Assembly (NCBI GenBank): GCA_021300075.1
Contig: JAJTIB010000047.1
Location: 1-8,451 of the forward strand
Origin: Rickettsiales bacterium
Lineage (GTDB): Bacteria; Pseudomonadota; Alphaproteobacteria; Rickettsiales; UBA3002
DNA length: 8,451 nucleotides
Direction: 5' to 3'
Program-made: the position numbers and the translations under genes
Shown here: positions 1 through 6,577 of the stretch, piece by piece
Numbering within the stretch: the stretch's first letter is position 1
How the letters are laid out: every line of letters starts with the position of its first letter
Notes under the pieces: generated by a model
Told to the model about the DNA's origin: nothing
Database searches by the model: none
What the model saw: only the letters and a program-made list of their open reading frames with translations

Positions 1-174
1 AGCAAGGTCAAGCGTGTAACGCTGATACAGCCCATCGCGCTCCGTGTTACCGGCAGTATGCGGTGACTTGTAGCTATTCAGAAAATCCTTCAGCCCACTA
101 TCAATATGTTCTTCGAGAAGTGGAGTTTCTTCCTGAAACAACTTTTTGTGCAAGGCGGTGGACATACCTGTCAT
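1..174 (-). CDS. Unrecognised protein, N-terminal part only (runs off left edge)
   Basis: An open frame of 58 codons runs from an ATG at 174 to the first base of the window without a stop, so only the N-terminus is present. It begins MTGMSTALHKKLFQEE and continues as a charged, soluble-looking sequence (TPLLEEHIDSGLKDFLNSYK) with no signal peptide, no membrane segment and no motif I recognise. A second ATG at 165 is equally possible: a GGGA lies 8 bases before it, while the ATG at 174 has little Shine-Dalgarno support. A good promoter ends about 22 bases upstream, which supports a real gene with its own transcription although it follows purA on the same strand. The function cannot be stated from 58 residues. 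Confidence 0.6.
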   Translation of the reverse strand, partial: MTGMSTALHKKLFQEETPLLEEHIDSGLKDFLNSYKSPHTAGNTERDGLYQRYTLDLA

Positions 175-196
175 CCCGTTGTTATTATTGCTTTGA

Positions 197-225
197 ACTA
201 TAGCGGAAATCCGACGATTAGCCAA
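197..225 (-). promoter_or_regulatory. Putative sigma-70-type promoter for the left-edge gene
   Basis: Read on the minus strand, a -35 TTGGCT (220-225) and a -10 TATAGT (197-202) are separated by exactly 17 bases. It lies in the 73-base gap between the purA stop and the next start. Predicted initiation near position 190 gives a leader of only about 15-25 bases. This suggests the left-edge gene is not dependent on read-through from purA. Confidence 0.55.
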
Positions 226-247
226 GCCTCGCAATTCTTAGTAAAAA

Positions 248-1543
248 TTAAGAAATAGCGAACGGATCGCGCACCAGAATGGTATCTTCGCGTTTTGGGC
301 TGGTCGAAAGCAGCGCGACGGGGCAGTTAATGAGCTCCTCAATCCGGCGGATATATTTGATGGCCGGAGCCGGGAGTTCAGCCCAGCTGCGCGCACCTTG
401 CGTGGAATCGCTCCAACCGGAGATGGTTTCATAGACAGGTTTGGCCCTGGCCTGTAGAGCGGCGGAGGCGGGGAGGTAATCGTATTTTTTGCCGTCTATC
501 TCGTAACCGACACCAATCTTCAGGGTATCAAACCCGTCCAACACATCGAGTTTGGTGAGGGCAATACCGGTAATACCGCTCACCGTCACAGCTTGCCGCA
601 CGAGGGTTGCATCAAACCAGCCGCAACGCCGCTTGCGTCCGGTGACTGTACCAAATTCATGGCCGCGTTCGCCCAGGCGCGCGCCCACGTCATTGTCCTG
701 TTCGGTAGGGAAGGGGCCACTGCCGACCCGTGTAGTATAGGCTTTGGTAATACCCAGCACATAGCCGATGGATTTGACACCCGAACCGCTGCCCATTGCT
801 GCCTCACCTGCGAGCGTATTTGAGGAAGTGACGAATGGATATGTGCCATAATCCACATCCAGCATGATGCCCTGCGCGCCTTCGTAAAGAATGCGTTTGC
901 CTTCACGCCGATACTGGTCGAGCATGCGCCAGATAGGGGCGATATGTGGCAGAAGCCGTGGAATAATAGCTTCCAGCGGCGCCAAAACTTCTTCCAGCAT
1001 TATCGCCGTAGCGCCTGAAGCGGTGAGGATAGCGTTGTGACGGGTTAGCATATCCCTGAGTCTGGCGACCAGAAGGTCTTTCTCCGCCAGATCGCAGCAG
1101 CGAATGGCGCGGCGTCCTACTTTATCCTCGTAGGCGGGACCGATACCGCGTCCCGTCGTGCCGATTTTGCCAGCGCCGAGTAAGGCTTCGCTCGCTGCAT
1201 CTAGGCGCGAATGGATTGGAAGAATCAGGCAGGCATTTTCTGCAATTTTGAGATTCTCGGGTGTAATAGATACGCCCTGCGCGGTAACCTTATCAATTTC
1301 CGAAAAAAGAGCTACCGGGTCAATCACCACCCCATTGCCGATGATGCTCATCTTATTGCCGCGAACCACACCCGAAGGCAAGAGGCTTAGCTTATATGTT
1401 GCGCCGTTCACCACCAGGGTATGGCCGGCATTGTGCCCTCCTTGAAAACGGACGATCACATCCGCCCGCTCGGATAGCCAATCAACGACCTTTCCCTTGC
1501 CCTCATCGCCCCATTGCGAACCAACCACCACGACGCTTTGCAT
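248..1543 (-). CDS. purA: Adenylosuccinate synthetase
   Basis: Cytosolic enzyme joining IMP and aspartate at the expense of GTP to give adenylosuccinate, the first committed step from IMP to AMP. The 431-residue length is the family norm. The N-terminal phosphate loop reads QWGDEGKGK (residues 10-18) with catalytic Asp13; GGHNAGHT (35-42) carries catalytic His41, the same numbering as the E. coli enzyme. TTGRGIGPAYEDK lies at 129-141 and the TGRKRRCGWFD block near residue 300, both hallmark regions of IMP and GTP handling. The ATG overlaps the hisZ stop by one base (TAATG), and GGAG lies about 9 bases upstream inside the hisZ end, so translation is probably coupled to hisZ. No truncation or missing active-site residue is seen. 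Confidence 0.98.
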   Translation of the reverse strand: MQSVVVVGSQWGDEGKGKVVDWLSERADVIVRFQGGHNAGHTLVVNGATYKLSLLPSGVVRGNKMSIIGNGVVIDPVALFSEIDKVTAQGVSITPENLKIAENACLILPIHSRLDAASEALLGAGKIGTTGRGIGPAYEDKVGRRAIRCCDLAEKDLLVARLRDMLTRHNAILTASGATAIMLEEVLAPLEAIIPRLLPHIAPIWRMLDQYRREGKRILYEGAQGIMLDVDYGTYPFVTSSNTLAGEAAMGSGSGVKSIGYVLGITKAYTTRVGSGPFPTEQDNDVGARLGERGHEFGTVTGRKRRCGWFDATLVRQAVTVSGITGIALTKLDVLDGFDTLKIGVGYEIDGKKYDYLPASAALQARAKPVYETISGWSDSTQGARSWAELPAPAIKYIRRIEELINCPVALLSTSPKREDTILVRDPFAIS

Positions 1544-2568
1544 TACGCCTCTCCTAAAATAGTGATGAACCCCTGTGCCTGCAGTTTAGCCGCATCTTCG
1601 GTCGAACTGGTGGGGGGTAGAAATTTAACCGGTGCTTCTTTGGCAGAAGGCAAAAGCGCCAGCATATCATTGGCATAAAGCGTGAAGCCGACGGCGGCCT
1701 CACCAGCTTCAGTGCGGTAGGCGCCGCCGCGTCCAAGCTCAATAGCTGGCTGGTTCAGGAACAACGCAAAACCCGGTCCGGCATAATAACCGTAGCCGCT
1801 TAAGTCGAGAAGATCGAGCGACAGACGCGCCGCCACCTTACGCACGCTGAGCGCCTCGACCAGTGCTTGTAATTCTTGGGTGGCTTGAATCACTGCCGGG
1901 TGTTTGATATCCGCGAGCTTTTTCCATGCCGCTTCGGGTGTATCTGCCGCCTCAATCAGCGCCGCAATATCGGTTGCTCCAAGGGTTCTGAGTTTCGCCG
2001 TGTCCTTGCGCTTAACGGCCTCTACCACCGTCTCCGGCTGGGCGAGCCCCACCATCAGCGGGGCCAGGATGGATGGGTAATGCAGATCTATCGTCATTGG
2101 CTCAAGCCCGGCGGTCGTTAAGGCATGGCTGGCGAGGGCGATGATCTCCGCCAGTGCTGCACTGTCAAAACTGCCGTAACGTTCAATGCCGATCTGTGTA
2201 TGTTGCCGCCGCGTTTCGAGTGCCTCTGGCGTGGTGCGGAGCGTGTAGCCCGCATAACATAGGCGCAATGGGCGCGGAGCATTCGCAAGCTGGTGACTGG
2301 CGATGCGGGTGATCTGGCTGGTCATATCGGCCCTGATCGCCAGCATGCGGCGGGCGAGGGGATCCATCACCCGGAATACATGATGGGCCGTTGCCTGGCC
2401 TTGGCCGCTTAGTAGCTGATCTTCATATTCGAGCATGGGAGGGATGACGGGCTGATAACCAAAGCCGCGAAAACATTTGAGCAGGTGATGCATCAACCCG
2501 AACTCCTGCATCGCGATGGGCGGCAGAACATCCACAAGGCCGGAGGGAAGGAGGGGGGGAGAATTCAT
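1543..2568 (-). CDS. hisZ: ATP phosphoribosyltransferase regulatory subunit (HisZ)
   Basis: A paralogue of the class II histidyl-tRNA synthetase catalytic core that does not charge tRNA; it binds and activates the short form of HisG in the first step of histidine synthesis. The N-terminus LLPSGLVDVLPP (residues 6-17) is the typical HisRS/HisZ opening; RADMTSQITRIA (79-90) is the class II motif 2 region. At 341 residues it is slightly shorter than most HisZ proteins (often about 380). I prefer the ATG at 2568 because AAGGTG lies 9 bases upstream; the frame also opens at a GTG at 2580, adding MHDE. A hisG gene is not in the window, so its HisG_S partner must lie elsewhere. The stop overlaps the purA start. 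HisRS itself is less likely because of the length and the purA linkage. Confidence 0.9.
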   Translation of the reverse strand: MNSPPLLPSGLVDVLPPIAMQEFGLMHHLLKCFRGFGYQPVIPPMLEYEDQLLSGQGQATAHHVFRVMDPLARRMLAIRADMTSQITRIASHQLANAPRPLRLCYAGYTLRTTPEALETRRQHTQIGIERYGSFDSAALAEIIALASHALTTAGLEPMTIDLHYPSILAPLMVGLAQPETVVEAVKRKDTAKLRTLGATDIAALIEAADTPEAAWKKLADIKHPAVIQATQELQALVEALSVRKVAARLSLDLLDLSGYGYYAGPGFALFLNQPAIELGRGGAYRTEAGEAAVGFTLYANDMLALLPSAKEAPVKFLPPTSSTEDAAKLQAQGFITILGEA

Positions 2569-2592
2569 TTCATCATGCACCTTATAAGTAGC

Positions 2593-2682
2593 TCGTCATT
2601 GTAAAGCGAGTTCGCGACGCTGCAATTTCTTCTTTCCAGCCTGCCTGCAAGATAGATTGCATAAATGTGCTCGCAATGACGA
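2593..2682. repeat. Decayed palindromic intergenic repeat (MITE-like)
   Basis: The ends are a perfect 9-base inverted repeat: TCGTCATTG (2593-2601) and CAATGACGA (2674-2682). Internal GCAAT (2622-2626) and ATTGC (2656-2660) also pair. The order of words (CGTCATTG, AGCGAG, CGCGACGC, GCAAT, then ATTGC and GCTCGCAATGACGA) resembles a palindromic element I recall as dispersed in several alphaproteobacterial genomes, with CGTCATTGCGAGC-type ends. It lies between the tautomerase gene and hisZ and would be transcribed as part of that cluster. The family assignment is from memory and needs a genome-wide search. Confidence 0.55.
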
Positions 2683-2703
2683 ACCATAGATAGTCTCATT
2701 TTC

Positions 2704-2901
2704 CTACTTTTTACTGACATCATCCGCAACCAGTACGCCGCCAATGGCGTAATCATGCCGCGCCATATCGCTTAAAATCACGCGCACCTGTTCGGGCCTG
2801 CTGCCCAGCGCCGCGCAGACGGCATCGGTCACACCGGCGACAAGTTTTCTTTTCTTTTCAATATCTCTGCCTTCAAGCAGGTGAATCTCGATAATTGGCA
2901 T
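2704..2901 (-). CDS. 4-oxalocrotonate tautomerase family protein
   Basis: A 65-residue protein of the tautomerase superfamily, in which the N-terminal proline left after Met removal acts as the catalytic base. The sequence starts M-PIIEIHLLEGRD. Counting from Pro1, Arg11 and Arg39 (VRVIL) fall exactly where the substrate-binding arginines of Pseudomonas 4-oxalocrotonate tautomerase lie; position 50 is Tyr instead of Phe, and IGG follows at 52-54. The start is fixed by Pro1 and by a G-rich stretch (GGGGGG) a few bases upstream; an upstream in-frame extension to 2943 would bury Pro1 and is rejected. It is the first gene of the leftward cluster with hisZ and purA, but no catabolic genes surround it, so the physiological substrate is unknown. 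Family members usually form hexamers. Confidence 0.9.
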   Translation of the reverse strand: MPIIEIHLLEGRDIEKKRKLVAGVTDAVCAALGSRPEQVRVILSDMARHDYAIGGVLVADDVSKK

Positions 2902-2922
2902 CTGGCCCCCCGAAAAGGCTCG

Positions 2923-2951
2923 TTTATGCGCGGTCGCGGGCATTGAGGCAA
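2923..2951 (-). promoter_or_regulatory. Putative promoter of the tautomerase-hisZ-purA cluster
   Basis: On the minus strand, TTGCCT (2946-2951) and CATAAA (2923-2928) are separated by 17 bases, each matching four of six consensus positions. Initiation near 2916 would give a leader of roughly 15 bases before the tautomerase ATG. No separate promoter is obvious directly before hisZ or purA. Confidence 0.4.
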
Positions 2952-2961
2952 TAGATTTCTG

Positions 2962-2990
2962 TTGCAGGCGGGGCTATTTTTCGCTAGAAA
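2962..2990 (+). promoter_or_regulatory. Candidate promoter for the cold-shock gene
   Basis: TTGCAG (2962-2967) and TAGAAA (2985-2990) are separated by 17 bases. If used, the cold-shock mRNA would have a leader of about 200 bases, in keeping with the long structured leaders known for cspA-type genes. Other weak candidates exist closer to the gene, so this is tentative. It is divergent from the tautomerase promoter. Confidence 0.3.
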
Positions 2991-3022
2991 CCCGCGCGAG
3001 TGAGATAAGGTGTCTTCTGCTT

Positions 3023-3181
3023 GTGCATAAGTTTCATGTGCTCGCCTTGGATGCCGTGTCGCATGGACTTGGATTTGCTTACGATGTGGTGAAGGCGGCG
3101 CTGCCGTTTTTCGCTACGTCATCAAACCGTCTTCGCTCACCGAGGCCTGACCATGGTGGTGGGCACGAATGTTACGACTAG
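3023..3181 (+). CDS. Possible small ORF in the cold-shock leader (doubtful)
   Basis: A GTG-started frame of 52 codons begins VHKFHVLALDAVSHG and ends with TAG at 3179-3181, 16 bases before the cold-shock ATG. The frame is in fact open from before 2950. An AAGGTG lies about 10 bases upstream of the GTG. The middle is hydrophobic (DVVKAALPFFA) and the C-terminus is rich in Arg, His and Gly. I recognise no family. It may be a leader peptide, a small protein or chance; the evidence is only frame openness and position. Confidence 0.2.
   Translation: MHKFHVLALDAVSHGLGFAYDVVKAALPFFATSSNRLRSPRPDHGGGHECYD
3092..3111 (+). promoter_or_regulatory. Hairpin with T-run in the cold-shock leader
   Basis: CGGC (3096-3099) and GCCG (3103-3106) form a short GC stem with a 3-base loop, extendable through two G-T pairs and two A-T pairs into the following T-run (3107-3111). 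It looks like a weak intrinsic terminator, so it could act as an attenuator roughly 90 bases before the cold-shock start. The short GC core makes this uncertain. Confidence 0.25.
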
Positions 3182-3197
3182 GATAATGGAGTTTCGC

Positions 3198-3401
3198 ATG
3201 GCTACTGGTACTGTTAAATGGTTCAACCCAACCAAAGGTTTTGGTTTTATTCAACCCGAAGATGGTGGCTCGGACGTGTTCGTCCACATCACGGCCGTAC
3301 AACGCGCCGGTCTCAATGACCTCAAGGAAAATCAGCGCGTGAGCTACGAGCTGGTCAGCGAGAAGGGTAAAACCTCAGCTGGTAACCTGCAGGTACTCTA
3401 G
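3198..3401 (+). CDS. CspA-family cold-shock protein
   Basis: A 67-residue single cold-shock domain, a five-stranded OB-fold barrel that binds single-stranded RNA and DNA and acts as an RNA chaperone. The RNP1 motif KGFGFI lies at residues 13-18 and RNP2 VFVHI at 27-31; the opening MATGTVKWFN is typical. The start at 3198 is chosen because it gives the canonical N-terminus and has GGAG 8-9 bases upstream; an in-frame ATG at 3153 would add 15 atypical residues. The gene stands alone, with a long upstream leader and a strong terminator 26 bases after the stop. Whether this copy is cold-inducible or constitutive cannot be read from the protein. Genomes of this class often carry several paralogues, so no specific symbol is given. 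Confidence 0.95.
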   Translation: MATGTVKWFNPTKGFGFIQPEDGGSDVFVHITAVQRAGLNDLKENQRVSYELVSEKGKTSAGNLQVL

Positions 3402-3426
3402 TCATTGCTGAAATGATGACAACCGG

Positions 3427-3456
3427 AAAGGGCGGCTCCGACGAGCCGCCCTTTTT
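3427..3456 (+). terminator. Rho-independent terminator of the cold-shock gene
   Basis: GGGCGGCTC (3430-3438) and GAGCCGCCC (3443-3451) form a perfect 9-bp stem with a CGAC loop, preceded by AAA and followed by TTTTT (3452-3456). This is a textbook intrinsic terminator 26 bases after the stop codon. It separates the cold-shock transcript from the permease gene. Confidence 0.93.
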
Positions 3457-3508
3457 ATTGGGACATGAAAAATCGTGCAAGTCTCAAAAAAAAGAGTAGC
3501 TTCCCGTC

Positions 3509-4486
3509 ATGATTGACCCGCAATTGATTCTCGCCAATCTCACCAGCCCCGCCGTGATGTGTTTTGTCATCGGCGCGCTTGCTGCGCTCATCAAGAGCGA
3601 CCTGCGCGTCCCGGCACAGGTGCATGAGTCAATCGCTATGTATCTGCTGTTTTCGATTGGTCTTAAGGGCGGCATCGCGCTTTCCAATACGAGCTTTTCC
3701 GCGCTGTTTGACCCAATGATTGCCACACTGGTGCTGGGCATTTTGACACCGGTCATCGCCTTTGTGCTTGCCAGGCGCTTTGGCCGCTTAAGCGTCATCG
3801 ACGCGGCGGCGGTCGCGGCGCATTTTGGTTCTGTCTCCGCCGTGACCTTCATGGCGGCACTGAATTTCGCTAATCAATCGGGTATCTCGTTTGAGGGCTT
3901 CATGACAGCACTGCTGGTGCTACTTGAGATTCCCGGTATCGTGATAGCGTTAGCGCTGGCTGGGTATCTCAATCAGCAAAATAAAATCAGCCTCAAGCAT
4001 GTGCTGCATGATGCGCTTACCGGGAAAAGCGTGGTACTGCTGACGGGGGGCTTGCTTGTCGGCCTGCTGGCTGACCGTTCTGGTGTTGAGAATATCACTC
4101 ATGTCTTTATTGCGCCTTTTCAGGGTGTGCTGGTATTTTTTCTCCTCGAAATGGGCGTTGTCGCGGCCTCCCGCTTCCGCGAGGCGCGCGCTTCGCTGCC
4201 TTTCATGCTGACCTTTGGGACATTAGTGCCTTTGCTGTTTGGGTTGATGGGGGTGGTCGCCGGCGAACTCGCTGGATTATCAGCGGGTGGAGCAGCGATT
4301 CTGGCGACGATGGCGGCCAGTGCCTCCTATATCGCTGCGCCCGCCGCCGTTAAAATGGCGCTACCCCAGGCCAACCCTGGGCTTTACCTCACCATGTCGA
4401 TCAGTATCACTCTGCCTTTTAATATTGCGCTTGGGATTCCGCTTTATTTTGCCTTCGCGGAAGAATTTCTGAAATGGCTTGGGTAG
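3509..4486 (+). CDS. SbtA-type sodium-dependent bicarbonate permease
   Basis: A 325-residue, strongly hydrophobic inner-membrane protein with about ten predicted helices in two related halves. Features shared with the SbtA (DUF897) family include GLKGG at residues 51-55, HFGSVSAVTF at 105-114, LLEMGVV around 214, SASYIAAPAAVK at 271-282 and the C-terminal ITLPFNIALGIPLY. Cyanobacterial SbtA (about 374 residues) imports bicarbonate with sodium; many heterotrophs carry homologues whose substrate is untested, so bicarbonate import here is inferred from family. The PII-like regulator SbtB, often encoded next to sbtA, is not adjacent. The Shine-Dalgarno site is poor (AGAG about 13 bases upstream), hinting at modest translation. 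The gene follows the cold-shock terminator by about 50 bases, so it needs its own promoter, which I cannot place firmly. Confidence 0.88.
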   Translation: MIDPQLILANLTSPAVMCFVIGALAALIKSDLRVPAQVHESIAMYLLFSIGLKGGIALSNTSFSALFDPMIATLVLGILTPVIAFVLARRFGRLSVIDAAAVAAHFGSVSAVTFMAALNFANQSGISFEGFMTALLVLLEIPGIVIALALAGYLNQQNKISLKHVLHDALTGKSVVLLTGGLLVGLLADRSGVENITHVFIAPFQGVLVFFLLEMGVVAASRFREARASLPFMLTFGTLVPLLFGLMGVVAGELAGLSAGGAAILATMAASASYIAAPAAVKMALPQANPGLYLTMSISITLPFNIALGIPLYFAFAEEFLKWLG

Positions 4487-4552
4487 CGGGTCTTAAGACG
4501 CTTTCAAAAAACTTCTCGCCCGTACGCACTTATTTCGATAGCAATTTGAATC

Positions 4553-6526
4553 ATGTTGTCCGGCTATGCCTTAAAACCTGATTATCGTCCCGAAATTGAC
4601 GGGCTGCGCGCCGTGGCAGTGCTGGTGGTGCTATTGTTCCATCTGGGCATTGGCGGGTTTGGGGGCGGCTTTGTCGGGGTGGATGTATTTTTTGTGATCA
4701 GCGGGTTTCTGATTACGCGCATATTAATCAATGAAATAAGCGCCGGTAGTTTCCGCTTCGCCAATTTCTATGAACGTCGCGTGCGTCGTATTGTCCCAAG
4801 CCAGCTGGCGGCGCTTGTACTCTCTGCGCTTGGTGCATTTCTGCTTTTCTCGCCCGAAGATTTTCTGAAATTTTCAGACGCCCTGATGGCAACCCTGCTT
4901 TTTGTATCCAATATCTATTTTTGGCGCGAAATTGGCTATTTCACTGCCGATATAGACATCAAGCCGCTGCTGCATATGTGGTCACTCAGTGTCGAGGAGC
5001 AGTTTTATCTTCTCTGGCCGTTACTGATTGTTGCCCTCATGACGCGGAAATGGCGGGGTTGGCTCCCGCTTGTGGGTATTCTTCTTGCGGGCGCAAGCCT
5101 TGCGGGGGCGATGGTCTGGGCGGGAAAAGATCCTAACGCGGCTTTTTATCTTTTGCCCTTCCGAGCGTTTGAATTTGTGATTGGTGGGGCGATGGTCTTT
5201 GCGCTGCGTTACCGTTTTTCACACCGCTGGCTGAATGAAATACTTTTTCTGCTCGGGTTGGCGTTGATTTTTTATGCGGTAGCCCATTACAGCGTCACCA
5301 CGCCCTTTCCCTCCTATTTTGCACTTGTGCCCTGTATCGGCGCGGCGCTGATAATTTTTGCCGGGTCCGCACCCCTCAGCCGCTGGCTGCTTGCTAATCG
5401 GGTGATGGTGTATCTTGGCCTCATCAGTTATCAGATTTATCTAATTCACTGGCCGCTCATTGTGTTTTTCAAGTACCGTGCCTTCTCGCCGATGACGGCG
5501 CTTGATCAGATAATCATCACCGCCCTGACCCTGGTGATTTCGGTGTTGATTTATCATGGAATCGACCGCCCCTGCCGTCCGCTCTCCAAGGCGCATGGCG
5601 CCCGTGCCTTCCGTGTTGAGATTGGTTGTGCGGTGATGGCGGTGATGTTGGCTGTTTTTGCACTCAGTATTCGCCTTGATTATGGCTGGACCTGGCGTCT
5701 GGATGAAAAATACCGCGCGCTGGTCAACAGTCCCACCGATTTTCATCGCACCCAATATGGCGGGGCAGAGGTAGCGGCAAAATCTACTCTTACCATGGGT
5801 AAGCCAGCGAGTCCGCCCGCATTCATTATATTTGGTGATAGTTTCGCCGCGCAATATGCCCACGGACTGATTGATTTTCTGAATCGCGAGCAGCGTTCAG
5901 CGAAAGCCTATTTCAATCATGCCTGCATGATTATGCCGGGGGTGAGGGTGCAGGATCGCGGCGCTCTCAAACTCGATTGCCAAGATGCCTTCGCGCAGGT
6001 GCAATCGCTTTGGGCAGGCAATAACCTTCCTGTCGTCATTGCCCATAGCTGGCATACTTACAAAGATCAGCTGGTGGGGCCAGACGGTGTCCCTCTCCAT
6101 TTTGCGGATGAGGTTAGTTATTACCAGTTTATCTTCGCGCGGCTGGATGCGCTGATTGCTGAAATCGGCCCGAATCGCCCCCTGATCCTCATCGGGATTG
6201 CTCCAGGAATTAAAGACCAGAAACCTATTGCACGTTGTTTCCGTGTGCCAACTTATCTACCCAATGATTGTGCTGCCCATGTGCGTGTACCAGAGGTGGA
6301 ACTCACGAACGGCGTGTTATTCAATCGCATGGCGGCAGAATTTGCGGCGACGCGCCCCAGTGTCGCTTTTCTCAATCCCTACCGTGCTTTTTGTACCGAG
6401 GGCGGCTGTAGTGCGATGGATGGGGATAAGATTTTTTATTCAGATGCGGTGCATTTTTCCAAAGACGGATCGGCGCAGGCTGTAAGATTTTTTGAACCGG
6501 AGTTCAAAAAAATTCTAAACCCCTGA
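4553..6526 (+). CDS. Membrane acyltransferase 3 with C-terminal SGNH domain (OafA-like)
   Basis: A 657-residue two-domain inner-membrane protein of the OafA/YrhL type, which O-acetylates envelope polysaccharides such as O-antigen. Residues 1 to about 370 are the acyltransferase-3 domain with about ten helices: YRPEIDGLRAVAV contains Arg19, followed by His30 in the R-X10-H motif, then GFVGVDVFFVISGFLI and WSLSVEEQFYLLWP (143-156). A further helix near 365-385 leads to the periplasmic SGNH domain: GDSF at 428-431 with nucleophile Ser430, and DAVH at 631-634 with Asp631 and His634 completing the triad. Both catalytic halves look intact. It follows the permease by 66 bases and might be co-transcribed, but no glycan-synthesis genes are near, so the acceptor is unknown. 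No clear Shine-Dalgarno precedes the ATG. Confidence 0.92.
   Translation: MLSGYALKPDYRPEIDGLRAVAVLVVLLFHLGIGGFGGGFVGVDVFFVISGFLITRILINEISAGSFRFANFYERRVRRIVPSQLAALVLSALGAFLLFSPEDFLKFSDALMATLLFVSNIYFWREIGYFTADIDIKPLLHMWSLSVEEQFYLLWPLLIVALMTRKWRGWLPLVGILLAGASLAGAMVWAGKDPNAAFYLLPFRAFEFVIGGAMVFALRYRFSHRWLNEILFLLGLALIFYAVAHYSVTTPFPSYFALVPCIGAALIIFAGSAPLSRWLLANRVMVYLGLISYQIYLIHWPLIVFFKYRAFSPMTALDQIIITALTLVISVLIYHGIDRPCRPLSKAHGARAFRVEIGCAVMAVMLAVFALSIRLDYGWTWRLDEKYRALVNSPTDFHRTQYGGAEVAAKSTLTMGKPASPPAFIIFGDSFAAQYAHGLIDFLNREQRSAKAYFNHACMIMPGVRVQDRGALKLDCQDAFAQVQSLWAGNNLPVVIAHSWHTYKDQLVGPDGVPLHFADEVSYYQFIFARLDALIAEIGPNRPLILIGIAPGIKDQKPIARCFRVPTYLPNDCAAHVRVPEVELTNGVLFNRMAAEFAATRPSVAFLNPYRAFCTEGGCSAMDGDKIFYSDAVHFSKDGSAQAVRFFEPEFKKILNP
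6488..6511. repeat. Perfect short inverted repeat at the acyltransferase 3' end
   Basis: TTTTTTGAAC (6488-6497) and GTTCAAAAAA (6502-6511) are perfect complements around a 4-base CGGA spacer, inside the last codons of the acyltransferase gene. The tract after the stem is A-rich rather than T-rich on both strands, so it is not a standard intrinsic terminator. It may form a hairpin protecting the mRNA end or be codon coincidence (Phe-Phe and Lys-Lys codons). Confidence 0.4.
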
Positions 6527-6577
6527 GGGCCATGGTGATAGCTGCGCCAACGCCCTGATGTAAAAACAAATAAATAT

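Noticed and set aside
234..254. AT-rich inverted repeat (TTCTTA/TAAGAA) at the purA stop as a terminator
   Set aside because: The 6-bp stem has a single G-C pair and no useful T-run, so it would be unstable.
586..906. Overlapping frames within purA on both strands
   Set aside because: They are shadows of an intact, highly conserved enzyme gene.
3484..3852. 122-codon antisense frame over the permease start
   Set aside because: Low-complexity Ala/Ser/Met-rich product, mirror of the permease's membrane-helix codons.
4490..4499. 10-base palindrome GTCTTAAGAC after the permease as an operator or terminator
   Set aside because: Too short, no T-run, and no partner site near the next start codon.
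5441..5863. 140-codon antisense frame within the acyltransferase gene
   Set aside because: The sense frame has intact family motifs on both sides, and the antisense product shows no recognisable domain or initiation site.
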